Source: Flavipsychrobacter sp. (GTDB taxonomy: Bacteria > Bacteroidota > Bacteroidia > Chitinophagales > Chitinophagaceae). From it: 64,000 nt of DNA. The stretch is from positions 1-64,000 of the forward strand of contig JAEUVX010000015.1 in NCBI GenBank assembly GCA_016786615.1. Direction: 5' to 3'. The position numbers and the translations under genes were made by a program. The stretch's first letter is position 1. Each line of letters begins with the position of its first letter. This document shows positions 7,995-17,511 of the stretch, piece by piece. The notes under the pieces are model-generated. The model was not told where the DNA came from. It did not search any database and worked only from the letters and a program-made list of their open reading frames with translations.

Positions 7995-9098
7995 TCATCT
8001 TTTGCTGACAACTATCTTAGTTACCGTACCTTCTGCATTCAGATAATACATACCATCGGGCAGGCCTTGCGCATCCAGTATTGTTTGCGATGTAGTGCTT
8101 ATGGTTTTAATCATCTGCCCCATAGCATTTGTAAGGATGATGTTTACCAGTTTTTTATTGCCCGGTATGGATATATGAAACTGTGTGCCGATAGTTGGCA
8201 CTACACTCATATCGATACGATGCAGCTTTGCAACTCCTGTAGTACTCACCTCCCTTATGCGTACACAATTAGGGTCGTTCAGGCCGTTGCCCGAACAAAA
8301 CACACCGGCAATGATTCCATTGGTATTTACAAGATGTACATTATCTGTTCCCCAGTCCGATATCAGCATTCGTCCGTCGGGTAAAAAGTCTATGCCCTCG
8401 GGGTTTGTAAGCCCTGTTATAAAATTACTCTTGTAATTGCCTGCACTATCGTACCGGTGCACTTTGCCCAATGTCCAATCTGCTACAAGCATATCGCCCG
8501 TATTATCAAACCATATATTGGTAGGCCCTTGCAGTATTGCAGAGTTGATAAATACACCAAGGTCATTACCCAATGAATCGAACTTATGCACCGTACCATT
8601 AGCACCGTTTGAATAGGCTGCTACATACAGATTTTTGTTTTTATCCCATACCATCGACAAGCCTTTAGGGATGGCTTTTGATGTAAACTCATCGACAAAC
8701 GCACCCTGCAAATTGAACCGTACAACTTTATCACTGTCTGCACCCCACTGCGTAACGTATATCAGGCTATCGGGCCCATAACACATTTTTGTAGGCAACG
8801 ACAATATATAGCCTGTAGAAAAATTACCGAGAAAAGCGCCTGTTATACCGTCGTACCTTTTTATAGTACTATTATTAACACCTGTCACCAGCACACTGCC
8901 ATCCGGGTGAAACAATATATCCTGCGGTTCGCGCAGGCCTCCTGAATTGCCCGCAATAAAATCACCGAGATAGTTGCCGTTTATATCATATTTCTGAACA
9001 GAGCTTGTATTACGGCTGTTAACCAATACCTGTATCTGCGTTTGTGCAGATAACTTGCAATCGTATAACAGGGACAAAAAGAGTAACAGTTTTTTCAT
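7995..9098 (-). CDS. NHL-repeat/SMP-30-like protein with T9SS sorting domain
   Basis: 367 aa with a signal peptide (about 1-18). Residues about 20-280 form repeated blades of an NHL-like beta-propeller, with recurring FLPDGRMLISDWG- and YGPDSLIYVTQWG-type units of about 42 residues. The C-terminal 80 residues have the type A sorting-domain pattern (LTNAMGQMIKT ... LPDGMYYLNAEG ... KIVVSK), so it should be exported by T9SS and anchored on or released from the cell surface. The binding partner is unknown. It is a single gene between convergent GNAT and co-oriented CDF genes. Confidence 0.85.
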   Translation of the reverse strand: MKKLLLFLSLLYDCKLSAQTQIQVLVNSRNTSSVQKYDINGNYLGDFIAGNSGGLREPQDILFHPDGSVLVTGVNNSTIKRYDGITGAFLGNFSTGYILSLPTKMCYGPDSLIYVTQWGADSDKVVRFNLQGAFVDEFTSKAIPKGLSMVWDKNKNLYVAAYSNGANGTVHKFDSLGNDLGVFINSAILQGPTNIWFDNTGDMLVADWTLGKVHRYDSAGNYKSNFITGLTNPEGIDFLPDGRMLISDWGTDNVHLVNTNGIIAGVFCSGNGLNDPNCVRIREVSTTGVAKLHRIDMSVVPTIGTQFHISIPGNKKLVNIILTNAMGQMIKTISTTSQTILDAQGLPDGMYYLNAEGTVTKIVVSKR

Positions 9099-9229
9099 AG
9101 CTATACATTTAGTATTACTTAAATATAATTGCAGCTACAGTCCATATCATAGCATTGTCGGGGTTATTTTACAATACCCTGATACTCTTTTCGTATTATG
9201 ACTTTGTGATTACATTCGGGGAGTACAAT

Positions 9230-10201
9230 CTACTCTTTCCCGTGTTTAGAGTCGTACCACACGTTAGCGAGTTTCCATTCGTGCTGTGCAGTGTAGGGTG
9301 CTGTACGTTCTTTGCAGTCGGGCAATGCACATAGCTTGCACTGGTAAGGCTGGCACGCATCGAGGTGTATGAACACTTCCAGTTGATTGGCAAAGTGTTG
9401 CTTAATCATATCTTCCAGTTGGTGTATCTCAGTATCAGCTTCTTTTACTGTGTAGTACCAGGGCAGTGTCATGTGGGCATCTATATGCAATACATCTCCG
9501 TATTGCACCACACGCATATTATGCAGGTCTATCCACTGTGCTTTGCGGTTTTGTTGCAGGTAGGCTATTACATCATTCAGCAGTTTCATATCTGCCTCGT
9601 CCATAATACCTGCAATACTGCGGCGTACCAGCTTATAACCGGTTACCAATATGATGATGGCAATAAGAATAGCTACAGCACTATCCAGCCATTGCACTTT
9701 GGTGAGCATTATCAGTGAAAGCCCCAATACTATCGCAAAGGTTGAATAAGCATCTACCCGCAGGTGTTTACCCGCACTCTCCAGTATCAGCGAGCGTTGT
9801 TTTTTGCCCTGTATCATGGCATAGGTACCAAAAGCAAAGTTGAGCAGCCCTGTAGCACCAACTATGTATATACCCACATCCAGCTTGTGCAGTGGCTTGG
9901 GGTGTATCAACTGGTCTATAGCCTCGTAGATAATCATCAGCCCTGCAATAAATATAAGCGCCCCCTCAATAGCGCTGGATACAAACTCTACCTTGCCATG
10001 TCCGTAAGGATGGTCTATATCACGTGGCTTTGCTGCCAGTATAATGCTGTATAAACCTATGAAACCCGCTATAACATTCACAGTGCTTTCCAGAGCGTCT
10101 GTCAGTACGGTAACAGAGTGTGTAAGATACCAAGCCCATAGCTTCCCTAAAAAAAGAACAACGGAGAGAATAGCTATATATCGCTGAATACGTACGGGCA
10201 T
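9230..10201 (-). CDS. Cation diffusion facilitator family transporter
   Basis: 323 aa. It is a CDF (ZnT/FieF-like) metal-proton antiporter of the inner membrane with five to six helices in the first 210 residues. D35 in VLTDALES and the cytoplasmic-loop motif DHPYGHGKVE fit the family. A C-terminal domain (about 215-282) follows. The tail has four cysteines spaced C283-x4-C288-x2-C291-x4-C296, a possible extra metal site beyond the usual CDF fold. The metal (zinc, iron, manganese or cobalt) cannot be decided. A -7 element sits 8 nt upstream of the start. Confidence 0.92.
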   Translation of the reverse strand: MPVRIQRYIAILSVVLFLGKLWAWYLTHSVTVLTDALESTVNVIAGFIGLYSIILAAKPRDIDHPYGHGKVEFVSSAIEGALIFIAGLMIIYEAIDQLIHPKPLHKLDVGIYIVGATGLLNFAFGTYAMIQGKKQRSLILESAGKHLRVDAYSTFAIVLGLSLIMLTKVQWLDSAVAILIAIIILVTGYKLVRRSIAGIMDEADMKLLNDVIAYLQQNRKAQWIDLHNMRVVQYGDVLHIDAHMTLPWYYTVKEADTEIHQLEDMIKQHFANQLEVFIHLDACQPYQCKLCALPDCKERTAPYTAQHEWKLANVWYDSKHGKE

Positions 10202-10209
10202 GATAAGTA

Positions 10210-10217
10210 CAAAAATA
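10210..10217 (-). promoter_or_regulatory. Candidate -7 element directly upstream of CDF gene
   Basis: The minus strand reads TATTTTTG, matching TAnnTTTG, only 8 nt before the ATG at 10201. The transcript would have almost no leader. No -33 element was found. Confidence 0.35.
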
Positions 10218-10229
10218 GTATGTTTTGTA

Positions 10230-10583
10230 TTATTTCCTAAACGCTTTATTCAACACAGCACCACTCCATCCCGAAAGCCCGCCTATCAATCCGCCTAACA
10301 AAATATTTACTAGAATAAACATTGCACTGTTAGGCAAGCCTAACAACCCTGCCATGCGAGATGATAATATATGGTGGTTAGGAACATCTTTTATAAGTAT
10401 CAACACAAGCCACAATAATGCCACACCTAAGAACCCTGCACCAAATGCACGCCTGCCCGGTATCTGCATACTAATCATCATGGTAGATGGCAATACGATA
10501 GCTATCCACATGCCACTCGTAAACAATGAGAAAATAGCCCCAAGCACAATAATAATAAGTGATACGATGAATGTCTGTTTCAT
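10230..10583 (-). CDS. Small hypothetical membrane protein
   Basis: 117 aa with four probable membrane helices (about 5-20, 22-38, 48-65 and 83-105). The last contains a Gly-rich segment, GGLIGGLSGWSGAVLNKA. I do not recognise the family. The gene is 3 bp downstream of the penicillin-acylase-family gene on the same strand, so it is probably co-transcribed with it and its function may be linked. No catalytic or binding motif is visible. Confidence 0.7.
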   Translation of the reverse strand: MKQTFIVSLIIIVLGAIFSLFTSGMWIAIVLPSTMMISMQIPGRRAFGAGFLGVALLWLVLILIKDVPNHHILSSRMAGLLGLPNSAMFILVNILLGGLIGGLSGWSGAVLNKAFRK

Positions 10584-10586
10584 ACC

Positions 10587-12968
10587 TTATTTATTTTTAG
10601 GGTTGATGCTCCATGTATAGGTGGCAGCAGGTTTAGTATTCGCAGTATAGAAATTCAGTTTATAATATTCTCCCTTCACCCATTTATCAAGGAAGGTTGC
10701 ATAGTACTTACTCCCCACATTGCCCGATTGCCCACCGGGATACACTCCGTATGCTTCAATATTATCTCCCATCTGTACTACCATACGCCACGATGGCCCG
10801 TGGTCTCCTTTAGCAGCATTTACGGTATTTCCCCATCCGCCAATCTTCAGGTCGGGAAAACTGAATGGTGCTAGTTTGGTAAGATGTCGTACAGATGTAT
10901 TTTTGGCATGATACCATTCCAGCCGTTTTGCTTTCTTCAGTTTCGTAAGGCTATCTACACTATTGCGCAAACTATATACTACGGCATTATCTATATTACC
11001 CAGGTAAGGACTGTTTTCTTTCAGCAATTGCATCGTGCGTTCGGGCGAGGGCTTTAGCTGGTCGGGGATTTTAGCAAAACGTTTTTCCCATAATGTATTA
11101 TACAGGTTCATCCACCATACCTGAAAGATGGTTGCGGCTTTGCTTTCTGCCGTCAGCCTGTAGTCCCAATCGCCCAGCATATTCAGGTATTCCCTTTCCT
11201 TGTCTGTTACTGCCGATGGTGTGATATGTGTAAGCATTACAGGCAGCACATTAGCAGCCAGCACACTGTACACATCATTCTGCAATGCAAACATATCATC
11301 TACCGTAGCAGCTTTAGTATTTCGCAACACACTGTTTATCCTCCACGAACGGAACTCGTAGAAATAACCATTGTACCAATACGGATAGGTAGTGTCCGTT
11401 ACCGTTTGGTTGGCCGATGCTATATATCCCTGCGCTGGGTTGAAAGTATGCGGGTTTTCTGCAACAGGTATTTGCTGCCCCCACAGTGTGGCACTGTCGG
11501 CACCGTTCATTACATACCTGCCCTGCCCCTGCCATTTGTTGATGAACTGTCCCTGCCCCCACAATGCTATATTACCACTACGATCTGCATATATCATATT
11601 CTGTGCAGGACACAGGAAGTTGTGAATGGCTTTGGTATAATCTTCATAACTGTTACTGCGGTTCAGCAGGTAGAGTGATAGTACTTCATTACTTGGTTTA
11701 TGAGCCATCCATGTCAGTGCTATCTGTTTCTTCAATCCACCCGGCCCGTGAAACTGCTCATCATATATCACAGGGCCATGTACTGTATATTTCACTTTAT
11801 CTACAAAAGGCTGTTTCCCTTTTATCCTTATTGTTTCAAGCCTTGTGGTGTACACCGTTTCTTTACCAGCAAACATATAGGTATTATCTGTTGCCGGTTT
11901 GATAACGTAGTAATCCTTAACGTCGCGGTAGTTGTTGGTAAAGCCCCATGATATATTGTCGTTGAAACCGATGATAACACCCGGAGAACCCGGCAGCGAT
12001 ACACCATATACATTTACCCCCGGTGCTGTCATCTGTATCTCGTACCAAAGGGATGGCAGGTTCAGCCCCAGATGCGGGTCGTTGCAGAGGATAGGCTTAC
12101 CGCTTTTAGTACGGCTGCCACTCACTGCCCAGTTATTACTACCCTTGCCTTCTTCTGTTACTTCAAAATCTGTTGCTGTAAAATGTGCCCATGCTATACT
12201 ATCTGCCGGTGCAGCAGGTATTTTCAAACTTGGTATTGGTGCTATTGTATCTCTTGGTATTACAGGGTTTACACCGTTTAATCTTTCAGGGTACAGCGCA
12301 GCAAACTCTTCGGGGCTCAGTACATCGCGCAGCATAGTGAGTGCTATGTCTTCTGTATATCCCGTCAGGTCATCAGCCATGTATTTCAATAGCAGTGCGC
12401 TTTTCAGGTTGGTCCATGCTTCGGGTTCAAAGCCTGCCAGTTTGTATTCTAAAGGATATGTTTTGAAGCTTAAAGTATTGATATAAGCATTGATGCCTGC
12501 TGTATATGCATCGAGCATCTGCTTGCTACGCGGGTCTGCTTCCATTGCCTTCAGCGATTGCTCTGCACCATATACCATACCCTTGCGGCGTTGTGTACGG
12601 TCAAACTTCAGTGCTTTATCACCCAGCACTTCGCTAACCCTGCCTGCTGCTGCACGTGTCTGCAAGTCCATCTGCCACAGGCGGAAGTATGCATGAAGAT
12701 AACCTTGCGTATAATACAGGTCATAATCATTACCTGCCTGTATATGCGGTACCAATCTTTCATCAAACGATATGGTAACACCTTCTTTCAGCCCGTCCAG
12801 TTTCAGCTTGTTGTTGAAGTTTTTATTCACAGATTCGGCACTTGCCCAGCAACCCGTTACAGGATCTAAGAGCTTGCCCAATGCAGGTACACTACCCATA
12901 GGCTTGGTCAGGAAATAGACCAGCAAGGAGGTGAATACTAATGGCAGTATGGCAATCAACTTACGCAT
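10587..12968 (-). CDS. Penicillin acylase family N-terminal nucleophile hydrolase
   Basis: 793 aa. After an N-terminal hydrophobic segment (about 4-21) come an alpha-chain region (to about 286) and a beta-chain starting at Ser287 in EEGKGSNNW. That Ser would be exposed by autoproteolysis after Gly286 and act as the nucleophile. PILCNDPHL and the later SGNIALWGQGQ and GGQSGNVGSKYY stretches are typical of the family (penicillin G acylase, cephalosporin acylase, acyl-homoserine-lactone acylases). It should cleave an amide bond of an unknown substrate in the periplasm. Family names often mislead, so antibiotic or quorum-signal hydrolysis is only a possibility. A small membrane protein gene follows 3 bp downstream. 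Confidence 0.93.
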   Translation of the reverse strand: MRKLIAILPLVFTSLLVYFLTKPMGSVPALGKLLDPVTGCWASAESVNKNFNNKLKLDGLKEGVTISFDERLVPHIQAGNDYDLYYTQGYLHAYFRLWQMDLQTRAAAGRVSEVLGDKALKFDRTQRRKGMVYGAEQSLKAMEADPRSKQMLDAYTAGINAYINTLSFKTYPLEYKLAGFEPEAWTNLKSALLLKYMADDLTGYTEDIALTMLRDVLSPEEFAALYPERLNGVNPVIPRDTIAPIPSLKIPAAPADSIAWAHFTATDFEVTEEGKGSNNWAVSGSRTKSGKPILCNDPHLGLNLPSLWYEIQMTAPGVNVYGVSLPGSPGVIIGFNDNISWGFTNNYRDVKDYYVIKPATDNTYMFAGKETVYTTRLETIRIKGKQPFVDKVKYTVHGPVIYDEQFHGPGGLKKQIALTWMAHKPSNEVLSLYLLNRSNSYEDYTKAIHNFLCPAQNMIYADRSGNIALWGQGQFINKWQGQGRYVMNGADSATLWGQQIPVAENPHTFNPAQGYIASANQTVTDTTYPYWYNGYFYEFRSWRINSVLRNTKAATVDDMFALQNDVYSVLAANVLPVMLTHITPSAVTDKEREYLNMLGDWDYRLTAESKAATIFQVWWMNLYNTLWEKRFAKIPDQLKPSPERTMQLLKENSPYLGNIDNAVVYSLRNSVDSLTKLKKAKRLEWYHAKNTSVRHLTKLAPFSFPDLKIGGWGNTVNAAKGDHGPSWRMVVQMGDNIEAYGVYPGGQSGNVGSKYYATFLDKWVKGEYYKLNFYTANTKPAATYTWSINPKNK

Positions 12969-13019
12969 AGCCTGAGGTTTTAACTAAAACTACTAAAACA
13001 ATATGGCTATTGCAATGGC

Positions 13020-13952
13020 TTACTGATTATCCAGCGGGAACTCTATTTCATAAACCTTACCCGGCTTTACCGTAAGTGTATGGGCACGCAGCCATGGGTT
13101 CAGCAATTTCAGCATTTTATAACTGCTGCCATTATCCAGTGCAAACTGTGCAAGGTCTTTGATGCTGGTATCTACCGTTACGGTACGTGTCTTAATTGGT
13201 TTGAATGCTTCCTGCCCGTTGATAATATATCCATGTGCTTTGGCATTACTCAGTATCACTTTCAGTGCCAGTATGCGGAAGATATAACGGTTGGTTTCTT
13301 CGGGGAAGGCGAGGTCGTAATAATTACTTTTTTTCTGATACTCTATCTGCTTGGTGTAGCCACCCATACCGCAGTTGTAAGATGCAGCAGCAGCCGTCCA
13401 GCTATAGAACTTACCATAAGCTTCTTTCAGGTAGGCACAGGCAGCATCCGTAGCTTTTGCAGGATGGTAGCGTTCATCCACCTCATTGTTTATCTCTAAG
13501 CCATAACGCGGGCCGGTATCTTTCATAAACTGCCAGAAGCCCGAAGCGCCTACAGCAGATACCTGATTTTGCAATGCACTCTCTGCCACACACAGGTATT
13601 TAAAATCATCGGGTACACCATTGGCTTTCAGCTTCTGCTCTATCATCGGAAAGAAGCGTGTGGTAAGTTTTGTGATGTACAACGTAGTGCCGTGCATGTA
13701 ATAGTTGATAATCATTTCACGCTCCAGCCTTTCCCTTACCTCCCAACGCTCTATGGGTACACGCTCATGAGCAAAAGACAATGTCTTGGGTATTTCAGGC
13801 TGATACCATTTGTATTGCAGCTTGCCATCTTCTTTTACCTGCACCGTTCCTTCATCCTTACCCGTTTCGCGAAAGGATTGCATGAAGAATGCACCGACCC
13901 CTACCGACAGGCCGATGGAAAAGTATAATATGGGTTTCAGCTTCAAGCGCAT
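13020..13952 (-). CDS. Lytic transglycosylase, SLT domain
   Basis: 310 aa with an N-terminal membrane or signal segment (about 7-26). The SLT domain is at about 100-245: the catalytic Glu is E124 in CVAESALQN, followed by SAVGASGFWQFM, the GLEINNEVDERYHP block and AAAASYNCGMGG. It resembles MltD-type enzymes of Bacteroidota. The C-terminal 60 residues could be a degenerate LysM-like segment (SIKDLAQFALDNGSS ... KVYEIEFP). It cleaves the glycan strands of peptidoglycan, producing 1,6-anhydro ends, in the periplasm. It is a single gene on its strand, 51 bp from the acylase gene. Confidence 0.92.
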   Translation of the reverse strand: MRLKLKPILYFSIGLSVGVGAFFMQSFRETGKDEGTVQVKEDGKLQYKWYQPEIPKTLSFAHERVPIERWEVRERLEREMIINYYMHGTTLYITKLTTRFFPMIEQKLKANGVPDDFKYLCVAESALQNQVSAVGASGFWQFMKDTGPRYGLEINNEVDERYHPAKATDAACAYLKEAYGKFYSWTAAAASYNCGMGGYTKQIEYQKKSNYYDLAFPEETNRYIFRILALKVILSNAKAHGYIINGQEAFKPIKTRTVTVDTSIKDLAQFALDNGSSYKMLKLLNPWLRAHTLTVKPGKVYEIEFPLDNQ

Positions 13953-14074
13953 GTAATAAGTGTGATGTTATAAATATAACGATAAAACGGGGGATTGCGT
14001 GTAGAGATTTCGTTAAAAAGAAGTATAACTTAGTAAGGCAGTTACAGTGTAGCAAACTATAATCTGATTTTCAC

Positions 14075-14500
14075 ATGAGCATCCAGGACCAAATCAATAA
14101 CCTCATATCCAGCCAGCCTGAAGCCAAACAGGCAGATATGCAGGTATTGCACGAGCGCATACTAAAGACACTACCGGGGTGCAGGTTGTGGTTTGATAAT
14201 GGTGTAAACGAGGAAGGCAAAGTTGTTACCAACCCTACCATCGGGTATGGTTTCCAGGTGCTGAAATACAAGGATGGTAAAACGAAAGATTTCTTTCAGA
14301 TTGGTATGTGTGCAAACACAACAGGCATCTCTGTGTATATATTAGGTATAGCCGATAAAAAATACCTTGCCGATACCTACGGCAAAGAAATAGGCAAAGC
14401 CAGTGTAACAGGATATTGTATCAAGTTCAAAGCACTGAAAGATATAAACATTGATGTACTGACCGCAGCTATACGGTATGGGGCTGAGGCACAGAATTAG
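14075..14500 (+). CDS. DUF1801 family protein
   Basis: 141 aa with no signal peptide or membrane segment. The pattern MQVLHERILKTLPGCRLWFDNGV, FFQIGMCANTTGISVYI and the C-terminal CIKFKALKDINIDVL fits the DUF1801/YdhG-like fold, a small alpha/beta protein of unknown function in the iron chaperone-like group. It converges with the heavy-metal-associated protein gene, with 5 bp between stop codons. The assignment is by overall pattern only. Confidence 0.75.
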   Translation: MSIQDQINNLISSQPEAKQADMQVLHERILKTLPGCRLWFDNGVNEEGKVVTNPTIGYGFQVLKYKDGKTKDFFQIGMCANTTGISVYILGIADKKYLADTYGKEIGKASVTGYCIKFKALKDINIDVLTAAIRYGAEAQN

Positions 14501-14505
14501 GCTGC

Positions 14506-14856
14506 TTACTTCTTGCAGCAATCATCCCATTTTGCATAAGCAGTGGCATTACCCTTCACATCATCTGCATCAAAGCCTGCATCTGCAATAGCCTGCCTTA
14601 TTTTTTCAGGCGATGTTTTTTCTGTATTGTAGGTTACCGTTACGGTTTTGGTCTTTTCATCTATTTCTACACGCTTTATACCTTTTGCTGCAAATGCGGC
14701 TTTTTCAATTCTCGGCGCGCAGCTCTCACACTGCTTACAATGGTCGCAATAAATAGCAGTTTTGATACTGACAGTCGCTATTTTCGATTGTGCGTAGCTA
14801 AGCTGCACAAGCAGCATTGCTGCAACAAGGTTTATATATTTTTTAAAGTGCATCAT
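14506..14856 (-). CDS. Secreted heavy-metal-associated (HMA) domain protein
   Basis: 116 aa with a signal peptide (about 1-22, ending SYAQ). An HMA ferredoxin-like domain (about 26-98) carries AIYCDHCKQCESCAPRIE, which has one more Cys pair than the usual MxCxxC metal loop, and ends in VTYNTEKTSPEKIRQAIADAGF. A short tail holds WDDCCKK. It is probably a periplasmic copper or other soft-metal carrier, or a mercury-binding MerP-like protein. No transporter is adjacent. The extra cysteines in the loop and tail could change metal choice, but this is not known. Confidence 0.88.
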   Translation of the reverse strand: MMHFKKYINLVAAMLLVQLSYAQSKIATVSIKTAIYCDHCKQCESCAPRIEKAAFAAKGIKRVEIDEKTKTVTVTYNTEKTSPEKIRQAIADAGFDADDVKGNATAYAKWDDCCKK

Positions 14857-15007
14857 GATATTTTTAGTTGTTATAGCATATTAATCTATACTGACAACCA
14901 TATATAAAATTAGTTTATTGCGCTCATAAATAAACTATCTGCGTTGCTTTCCGTCTTATTTTTGGCAAGTTATTTGGTGAATGCTTCTATCATAGATTGG
15001 AGATACC

Positions 15008-17374
15008 ATGTTGAGATACATTTTTATATATATACTATTCTTATGGGGCGCAGCGGTGTATGCACAGGATGCTGTGCTGACACAAAACATTCGCGGGCAG
15101 GTGCTGGATGCCGAGTCTAAGAAACCCATAGAGGGTGTGGTGATACTGCTTTTGTCTGACAAGCAGAAAAATGCCATGACCGATAGCAATGGCTACTACA
15201 TACTACAGGGCATACCCGTTGGCAGGCAGTCTTTCCAGTTCAGTATGGTGGGTTATGAACCACGCACGGCAAGCGAAGTACTGGTAACATCGGGCAAGGA
15301 ATTGGAACTGAATATATCGCTCACAGAGAATTTTACCCGACTGAAAGAAGTAAGCGTAAGCGCCAATAAAGACCGCAACAAAGCACAGAACGAATTTGCC
15401 ACCGTCAGCGCACGTTCTTTTTCGGTAGAAGAAACCAAACGCTTTGCCGCATCGGTATCAGACCCTGCACGTATGGCGCAAAACTTCATGGGCGTATCTA
15501 ACAACGATGATATGGAGAATGGCATTGTGGTACGCGGCAACTCTCCCAAAGGCATACTATGGCGGCTGGAAGGTATAGAGATACCCAACCCCAATCACTT
15601 TGGCAGCCTCAGCACATCGGGCGGTGCAGTGAGTATGCTGAATGCAAGTGTACTGGGCACCAGCGATTTCTACACAGGTGCTTTTCCCGCGGAGATAGGC
15701 AATGCATTATCGGGTGCTTTCGATTTGCAGTTTCGCAATGGTAATACAGAACGCAGAGAACATACTTTTCAACTCGGTACGCTGGGTGTAGAAGCAGCGA
15801 CAGAGGGGCCGTTTAAGAAAGGCGGCAAGGCATCTTATCTTGTCAACTACCGCTACTCTACCCTTACGCTGCTGCAAGGCTATTTCGATTTGGGTGGTGT
15901 GTTGCCTGCCTATCAGGATGCTTCTTTCAAACTCAATTTCCCGACAAAGAAGGCGGGTACATTTTCCGTATTCGGGCTGTGGGGCTACAACACCGCTACC
16001 AAAGACCCCGATAAAGACAGCACACTGTGGACAGACGAGAACCCCAACTTCAAACTACGGGCAGATGGTATGCTGGCAGTGGGCGGCATTACACACCAGT
16101 ACTTCCTCAACAATCATGCGTATATCAAAACCATCGTATCTGCATCTTACGACGATGCCAAGACCGATGTGGACACGCTGAACCCTGCTAATAACTATAC
16201 GGAGATACCTACACAAAAATCATTATCGAGCAATACCGCCATGCGCGCAACGGTGATGTATAATAACAAGATAAACAGCCGCAATACTTTTCGCGCGGGT
16301 GTTGTAGCACAGTTGCTGTCTTTCGATATAGATGAAAACCTCTTTGACCAAGGGGTGAAACAATGGAAGACATTGATAAAAAGCAATGGCAGCACCCAAT
16401 ACTATCAGGCATACCTGCAATGGAAAACAAGGCTGAACCAACACATAACCACTACAGGCGGCGTACACGCATCTTACTACGCGCTGAACAATAAATATAG
16501 CATAGAGCCGCGTGCATCTGTCAGTTACAATGCGGGCAAAAACACCATCACACTGGCAACAGGGCTGCACAGCAAACCCGAACATATATCTACCTACCTG
16601 TATAGCAACGCCGCACAAGGCACTGCCATCACCTACCCCAACAAAAGCCTAGACCTGCTGCGTGCCGCACACCTGGTACTTGGCTACGACAGGCCATTGC
16701 CTTTCAAAATGCGTTTTAAAACAGAGGTGTATTACCAGCACCTGTACAACATACCTGTTGAGGCCGACAGCACCAGCAGTTTCTCCATCATCAACGCAGA
16801 AAACATATACTCGCTGCTGGATACAAAGCCACTCGTCAGCACCGGCACAGGGCGCAACTATGGTATAGATATGAGCATAGAACGCCCGTTCAGCAACGGG
16901 TATTATATACTGGCTACAGGTTCGCTGTTCCGTTCGCTATACACTACCTACGCGGGGCAGGAATACAATACACTCTTTAATCGTGGCTATCAGGTAAATG
17001 TATTGGGTGGCAAAGAATGGAAGCTGAATGCAAAGGGCAAAACCATACTGGGCATCAACGGTAAATTCCTGTACAGCGGTGGCTTGCGCGAGAGTGTGAT
17101 AGATGTGGCAAGTTCTATGACACAAAAGAAAACCATCTACTATGCGGGGCAATACTATACCAAACAAAGCACCCCTTATCAGCGGGTAGATGGCAGTGTG
17201 TTTATAAAATTCAACCGCAGGCGTGCTACCCACAGCATACAGTTCGATGCACAAAACATCTTCGACCGCAAGAACTATTTCTACTCATTCTTCGACAAGC
17301 GCAACGGTATTGTAAAAACCGTGTACCAAACAGGCTTTATACCCAACCTTGCGTATAGGGTTGAATTTCATTAG
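15008..17374 (+). CDS. TonB-dependent outer membrane receptor
   Basis: 788 aa. It has a signal peptide (about 1-20, ending VYAQ), then a carboxypeptidase-regulatory-like domain (about 30-110) with the ITDSNGYY-like turn MTDSNGYYIL, then a plug domain (about 140-240, with VVRGNSPKGILWRLEGIEIPNPNHFG) and a beta-barrel ending in an aromatic residue pattern YRVEFH. It should import a ligand across the outer membrane using TonB energy; the ligand cannot be inferred. No SusD partner follows. The last 19 codons and 25 bp beyond the stop recur about 2.3 kb downstream as a remnant (19587-19668). Confidence 0.93.
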   Translation: MLRYIFIYILFLWGAAVYAQDAVLTQNIRGQVLDAESKKPIEGVVILLLSDKQKNAMTDSNGYYILQGIPVGRQSFQFSMVGYEPRTASEVLVTSGKELELNISLTENFTRLKEVSVSANKDRNKAQNEFATVSARSFSVEETKRFAASVSDPARMAQNFMGVSNNDDMENGIVVRGNSPKGILWRLEGIEIPNPNHFGSLSTSGGAVSMLNASVLGTSDFYTGAFPAEIGNALSGAFDLQFRNGNTERREHTFQLGTLGVEAATEGPFKKGGKASYLVNYRYSTLTLLQGYFDLGGVLPAYQDASFKLNFPTKKAGTFSVFGLWGYNTATKDPDKDSTLWTDENPNFKLRADGMLAVGGITHQYFLNNHAYIKTIVSASYDDAKTDVDTLNPANNYTEIPTQKSLSSNTAMRATVMYNNKINSRNTFRAGVVAQLLSFDIDENLFDQGVKQWKTLIKSNGSTQYYQAYLQWKTRLNQHITTTGGVHASYYALNNKYSIEPRASVSYNAGKNTITLATGLHSKPEHISTYLYSNAAQGTAITYPNKSLDLLRAAHLVLGYDRPLPFKMRFKTEVYYQHLYNIPVEADSTSSFSIINAENIYSLLDTKPLVSTGTGRNYGIDMSIERPFSNGYYILATGSLFRSLYTTYAGQEYNTLFNRGYQVNVLGGKEWKLNAKGKTILGINGKFLYSGGLRESVIDVASSMTQKKTIYYAGQYYTKQSTPYQRVDGSVFIKFNRRRATHSIQFDAQNIFDRKNYFYSFFDKRNGIVKTVYQTGFIPNLAYRVEFH

Positions 17375-17399
17375 GGCGTAATGGTTTGAATACAATCCG
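17318..17399 (+). repeat. Receptor 3' end and flank, copy 1 of an 82-bp direct repeat
   Basis: This stretch covers the last 18 codons of the TonB-dependent receptor, its stop codon and 25 bp downstream. It is repeated at 19587-19668 in the same orientation. The 25 bp after the stop are identical in both copies, while the coding part differs only at a few mostly third-codon positions. The copies therefore look homologous rather than convergent. Confidence 0.85.
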
Positions 17400-17511
17400 G
17401 ATTACTCGATAGAAAAGAAAAGCCTTGTTGGTAAATACCTTCAAGTCTTTTTCTTTTTTTGGTAAAACAATGGTAAAACATTCGGGGAGCTTCCCCCCAA
17501 AGACCCTGTTG

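Noticed and set aside
10587..12968. Calling the acylase a penicillin or homoserine-lactone acylase
   Set aside because: The family is broad and no substrate-specific residues can be judged from sequence alone.
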